A stretch of DNA of 64,000 nucleotides from Campylobacter showae. Lineage in GTDB: Bacteria; Campylobacterota; Campylobacteria; Campylobacterales; Campylobacteraceae. Both the position numbers and the translations under genes were made by a program. The notes beneath the pieces are model-generated. The model did no database searches and had not been told where the DNA came from. It saw nothing but the letters and a program-made list of their open reading frames with translations. The stretch's first letter is position 1; the number at the start of each line of letters is the position of its first letter. Where the stretch lies: positions 372,001 through 436,000 of the forward strand of contig NZ_LR535679.1 in assembly GCF_900699785.1 (NCBI RefSeq). Direction: 5' to 3'. Positions 61,315-64,000 of the stretch are shown in pieces.

Positions 61315-61585
61315 ACATGAGCCTTACAAAAAATCTATCTATAAACTGAAGCGACAAAAGCACGATAATAGGCGCTATATCTATACCGCCGAAAACCGTC
61401 GGTATCACGCGGCGGATAGCGCCGTAAACGGGCTCGGTGAGACGGTAGAGTAGCTGCACGATAGGATTATATGGATCAGGGCGCACCCAGCTTATGATCG
61501 CTGCGCCTATGATGATCCACGTGTAGGCGCTGATAACGATATGCAGGATACTGCCGACTGCTTCTAAAAATACCGAAAATATCAT
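61298..61585 (-). CDS. YggT-family membrane protein
   Basis: 95 aa, two membrane helices with the YggT pattern [57 protein letters not shown]. Implicated elsewhere in cell division or osmotic balance. Between gltX (4-base overlap) and slt (17-base overlap). Confidence 0.92.
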   Translation of the reverse strand: MIFSVFLEAVGSILHIVISAYTWIIIGAAIISWVRPDPYNPIVQLLYRLTEPVYGAIRRVIPTVFGGIDIAPIIVLLSLQFIDRFFVRLMFAYAA

Positions 61586-62883
61586 CGTAAAATTTCCTTT
61601 AGATACGGTTTGATGAGCGGATATAGCTCGCTAAGCTCGGGGCCGTGCTCGGCCCCCGTGAGTAAAATCCTAAGCGGCATAAAAAAGCCTTTGCCTTTTA
61701 GCCCCGTGGCGTCCATGAGAGCTTTTTTTAGCTCGTTAAATTCGCCAAACTCGCTCAAATTTAACGAAGCGGCGGCGGCTTTTATAGCCTCGCAACCCGC
61801 CTTAAACTCATCCGGGATAAATTTGGTCGCAAAAATCGCATCGACCTTGGCTTTTATCTCGGTTAGCAGGCTGCTTTCTTGAGTATAAAATCTAGCAAGC
61901 GGGGCAAATTCGGGCTTTATGCCCATTAGTGCGGCTAGTCTTGCATCGCTTGCTCTTTTGATGTGTTCGCGGTTGATGTGCTCAAGCTGCTTGACGTCAA
62001 ATTTAGCCGGAGACGCCGAAACCTTCGAGATATCAAACCACTGCGCGGCTTCTTCTATCGTAAAGATTTCAACCGGCGCCTTGTAACCAAGAGAAACGAT
62101 GTAGTTTGCGATGGCTTCTGGCATAAAGCCTTGCGAGAGCAGCCATTTTACGCTACTTTCGTTCTCGCGTTTGCTCATTTTTTTACCCTCGACGTTTAGG
62201 ATAATAGGCAGGTGGGCGTAGTTTATCTTTTGCGTATAGCCTAGTCCTTCGCGGATGAGGTCTTGCTTTGGCGTGTTGCTGACGTGATCCTCGCCGCGGA
62301 TTACGAAGGTGACGCCCTCTAGCATATCATCGACCGCGCAGGCGAAGTTATAAGTCGGCGTAAAATCAGCCCGCATAATCACGAAGCTATCGACGTTTTC
62401 AGGCTCAAAGCTGATCTCGCCCTTTATCGCGTCTTTAAATTTCATCGTGCCTAGCGGCTTTTTCATGCGCACGACGAAAGGTTTTTGGTTATTTAGCACT
62501 TCATTGTCGCTTAGATGCTCGCACGTTCCGTCGTAGCGGTAAGCTTCGCCTCTAGCCTTGGCGGCTTCTTTTTTAGCTTCTAGCTCGCTTTCGGTGCAAA
62601 AGCACGAAAACGCCTTTTTATCTATCAAAAGCTTTGCTGCAAATTCGCGGTGAAATTTCAAATTTTTACTTTGATAATAAAGCGTGTCCCATTTGATACC
62701 GAAAAGCTCCAAAATTTCTAAAATTTCCTTGTCTTTTCCGGGGATATTGCGCTCCTTGTCGGTATCCTCGATGCGGATGATGAAGCCGCTTTTATCCTGA
62801 AGCGAACAGACGTAGTTTAGGATCGCAACCCTTAAATTTCCCAGATGCATATCGCCTGTCGGCGACGGCGCAAAACGATACAT
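61582..62883 (-). CDS. gltX: Glutamyl-tRNA synthetase, short type
   Basis: 433 aa. HIGH-equivalent [15 protein letters not shown] (4-18), KMSKR in [13 protein letters not shown] (near 235), class I Rossmann fold. Epsilonproteobacteria carry two GltX; the short one (about 430-440 aa, like H. pylori GltX2) is known to charge tRNA-Gln with glutamate for transamidation. Which substrate this copy uses is not decidable here. Start of a gltX-yggT-slt operon. Confidence 0.93.
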   Translation of the reverse strand: MYRFAPSPTGDMHLGNLRVAILNYVCSLQDKSGFIIRIEDTDKERNIPGKDKEILEILELFGIKWDTLYYQSKNLKFHREFAAKLLIDKKAFSCFCTESELEAKKEAAKARGEAYRYDGTCEHLSDNEVLNNQKPFVVRMKKPLGTMKFKDAIKGEISFEPENVDSFVIMRADFTPTYNFACAVDDMLEGVTFVIRGEDHVSNTPKQDLIREGLGYTQKINYAHLPIILNVEGKKMSKRENESSVKWLLSQGFMPEAIANYIVSLGYKAPVEIFTIEEAAQWFDISKVSASPAKFDVKQLEHINREHIKRASDARLAALMGIKPEFAPLARFYTQESSLLTEIKAKVDAIFATKFIPDEFKAGCEAIKAAAASLNLSEFGEFNELKKALMDATGLKGKGFFMPLRILLTGAEHGPELSELYPLIKPYLKEILR

Positions 62884-62970
62884 TTTTGTTTCCTTATTGA
62901 TTTTTAGGGGCGATTATAGCATTTTAAGCATTTAACTTGGCTTTTTTATCTTTTGTGAAGCTAAAATAAA

Positions 62971-62976
62971 TATAAT
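62971..62976 (+). promoter_or_regulatory. -10 element of mscL
   Basis: TATAAT, 32 bases before the mscL ATG at 63009 and preceded by A/T-rich CTAAAATAAA. No -35 seen. Confidence 0.55.
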
Positions 62977-63008
62977 TGATATCTAATTTTAAAATGCAAA
63001 GGAAAAAC

Positions 63009-63416
63009 ATGAGTTTCGTTAAGGAATTTAAAGAATTCGCGATGCGCGGTAACGTCATCGACATGGCCGTGGGCGTCGTGATCGGAGGGGCTTTCGGTAA
63101 GATCGTTAGCTCGCTAGTGGGCGACGTGATCATGCCGATAGTCGGCGTACTGACGGGCGGCGTAAATTTTACGGATTTAAAATTTACGCTAAAAGACGCG
63201 GTCGGTGATACGGCTGCCGTAACCGTAAACTACGGCTCGTTTATACAAACGATGGTCGATTTTACGATTATCGCGTTTTGTATTTTCTGCGTCGTTAAGG
63301 CTATAAATTCGCTCAAAAAACCAAAAGCGGAGGAGCCAAAAGCCCAGGAGCCTGCGCCGGTGCCTGAGGATATAGCGCTTCTAACCGAAATCAGAGATCT
63401 TTTAAAAAATAAATAA
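63009..63416 (+). CDS. mscL: Large-conductance mechanosensitive channel MscL
   Basis: 135 aa from the ATG at 63009, which has AAAGGA six bases before it; an earlier in-frame ATG at 62976 lies over the promoter. Family start [35 protein letters not shown] (membrane helix 1) and [17 protein letters not shown] (helix 2), then an acidic tail. Releases solutes on hypo-osmotic shock. Confidence 0.96.
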   Translation: MSFVKEFKEFAMRGNVIDMAVGVVIGGAFGKIVSSLVGDVIMPIVGVLTGGVNFTDLKFTLKDAVGDTAAVTVNYGSFIQTMVDFTIIAFCIFCVVKAINSLKKPKAEEPKAQEPAPVPEDIALLTEIRDLLKNK

Positions 63417-63424
63417 GAACGCAA

Positions 63425-64000
63425 ATGCTAGAGCAAATCCCGTTTTTTCAGGAGCTAAACGAGGCTGAACTAAAAAGACTAGAAAATATCAGCATCCTAA
63501 AAAAATATAAAAAAGGCGAGTTTTTATTTATGGAGGGCGAGGAGTCAAAGTGGCTCCACCTCCTCATAAAAGGCTCTCTCAAGCTCTATAAAATCGGCCC
63601 TAAAGGCAAAGAGATTTTTATGCATCAGTTTAACGGGATTAGCTTCGTAGCCGAGCTTGCCAACTTTGAAAATATCAAATTTCCGGCGACGGCGATATTT
63701 TTAACCGGCGGCGAGGTACTAAAAATCGACTACGATAAATTTTACGCCGAGTTTTTATCAAACCCGCGCGTATCGCTACAAATAATCAAATCGCTCTCGC
63801 AAAAGCTAAAAATCGCAAGCGAGCTGATACACCAAGAACTTGTGCTAAACTCCGAGGCCAAGGTCGCGAGCTTTCTCGTTAACCACGCCGATCTTTTTAA
63901 CGAGCTAAAACACATCAAAATCGCTTCCATCCTCAACATCACTCCGGAAACGTTTTCAAGGATATTGGCGAAATTTAAAACCCAAAATTTGATTGAACTA
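63425..64000 (+). CDS. Crp/Fnr-family regulator (NssR-like), 3' end outside the window
   Basis: 192 codons visible, no stop before the edge. N-terminal cNMP-type beta barrel (KYKKGEFLFMEGEESKWLHLLIKGSLKLYK), dimer helix (SNPRVSLQIIKSLSQKLKI), and C-terminal helix-turn-helix (HIKIASILNITPETFSRILAKFK). No FNR-type cysteine cluster. It resembles my memory of C. jejuni NssR (Cj0466), the nitrosative-stress activator, in length and phrasing. Starts eight bases after mscL, so it may be cotranscribed. Confidence 0.85.
   Translation, partial: MLEQIPFFQELNEAELKRLENISILKKYKKGEFLFMEGEESKWLHLLIKGSLKLYKIGPKGKEIFMHQFNGISFVAELANFENIKFPATAIFLTGGEVLKIDYDKFYAEFLSNPRVSLQIIKSLSQKLKIASELIHQELVLNSEAKVASFLVNHADLFNELKHIKIASILNITPETFSRILAKFKTQNLIEL

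Noticed and set aside
1-64000. CRISPR array, prophage, insertion sequence or integrated element
   Set aside because: No regular direct repeats with spacers, no transposase, integrase or phage structural genes; the repeated AAATTT words are too short and irregularly spaced.

Overview
The window looks like chromosomal DNA of a Campylobacter of the C. rectus / showae / curvus kind. Base composition is in the mid-40s % GC by eye. The genes are typical of Campylobacterota: futalosine-pathway MqnC, an H. pylori HP0958-type FlgZ, a CheB without a receiver domain, a separate FlhB C-terminal paralogue, DcuA/AspA, and a short GltX. Much of the gene order matches what I remember of C. jejuni NCTC 11168 (blocks around Cj0699-Cj0714, Cj0837-Cj0856, Cj0923-Cj0930), but the blocks are rearranged. 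I see no rRNA, prophage, insertion sequence or CRISPR array. This is core genome with a few lineage-specific small genes.

Layout. 1-5088 (minus): a truncated exported protein resembling PflA, an unrecognised 251-aa protein, then racemase, dcuA and aspA, which together make an aspartate-to-fumarate catabolic unit with two hairpin terminators. 5089-5951: a very AT-rich gap. 5952-19154 (minus): cupin gene, then a long run of housekeeping genes read from cheZ down to rplS: cheZ, U32 protease, purE, a coiled-coil protein, a GyrI-like protein, AbgT transporter, glyQ, Nif3-like, flgZ, waaA, rluA-type, ffh, rpsP, khpA, rimM, trmD, rplS. 19281-21576 (plus): PHP phosphatase and glnA. 21785-22559: nine tRNA genes behind a consensus promoter. 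22919-33864: recG, an inactive-looking M16 protein, mqnC, small lipoproteins, an endonuclease V-like gene, the NfeD/SPFH pair, an MFS gene, cheR/cheB and flhX. 33867-39528 (minus): FliK-like protein, MFS, two small membrane proteins, hemL, cytochrome c. 39611-46568 (plus): folD, lepB, M50 protease, rpiB, a coiled-coil membrane protein, apt, dedA, pepA, ychF. 47032-54261: Sel1-repeat protein, lipoprotein, AlkC-like, psd, metallophosphoesterase, ybeY, queC. 54688-62883: a MurE/F-N-like protein, metG, a small Cys protein, fbp, mobB, lipoprotein, slt, yggT, gltX. 63009-64000: mscL and a truncated NssR-like Crp/Fnr regulator.

The most striking signal is not a gene. The hexamer AAATTT, usually inside longer words such as TCAAATTTGAC, TAAATTTAGC or CAAATTTGCC, saturates the window: I count about 21 in the first 1.5 kb where composition predicts under one. 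Pairs of these words repeatedly form long inverted repeats at gene ends, as uptake sequences do in Haemophilus and Neisseria. AAATTT is a subset of RAATTY, the methylation-dependent transformation motif of C. jejuni. Other items worth a second look are a ~100-nt imperfect hairpin directly upstream of queC, a CPHH-repeat lipoprotein behind a perfect dyad, and a tandemly duplicated tRNA cluster carrying C34 isoacceptors tRNA-Lys(CTT) and tRNA-Glu(CTC).
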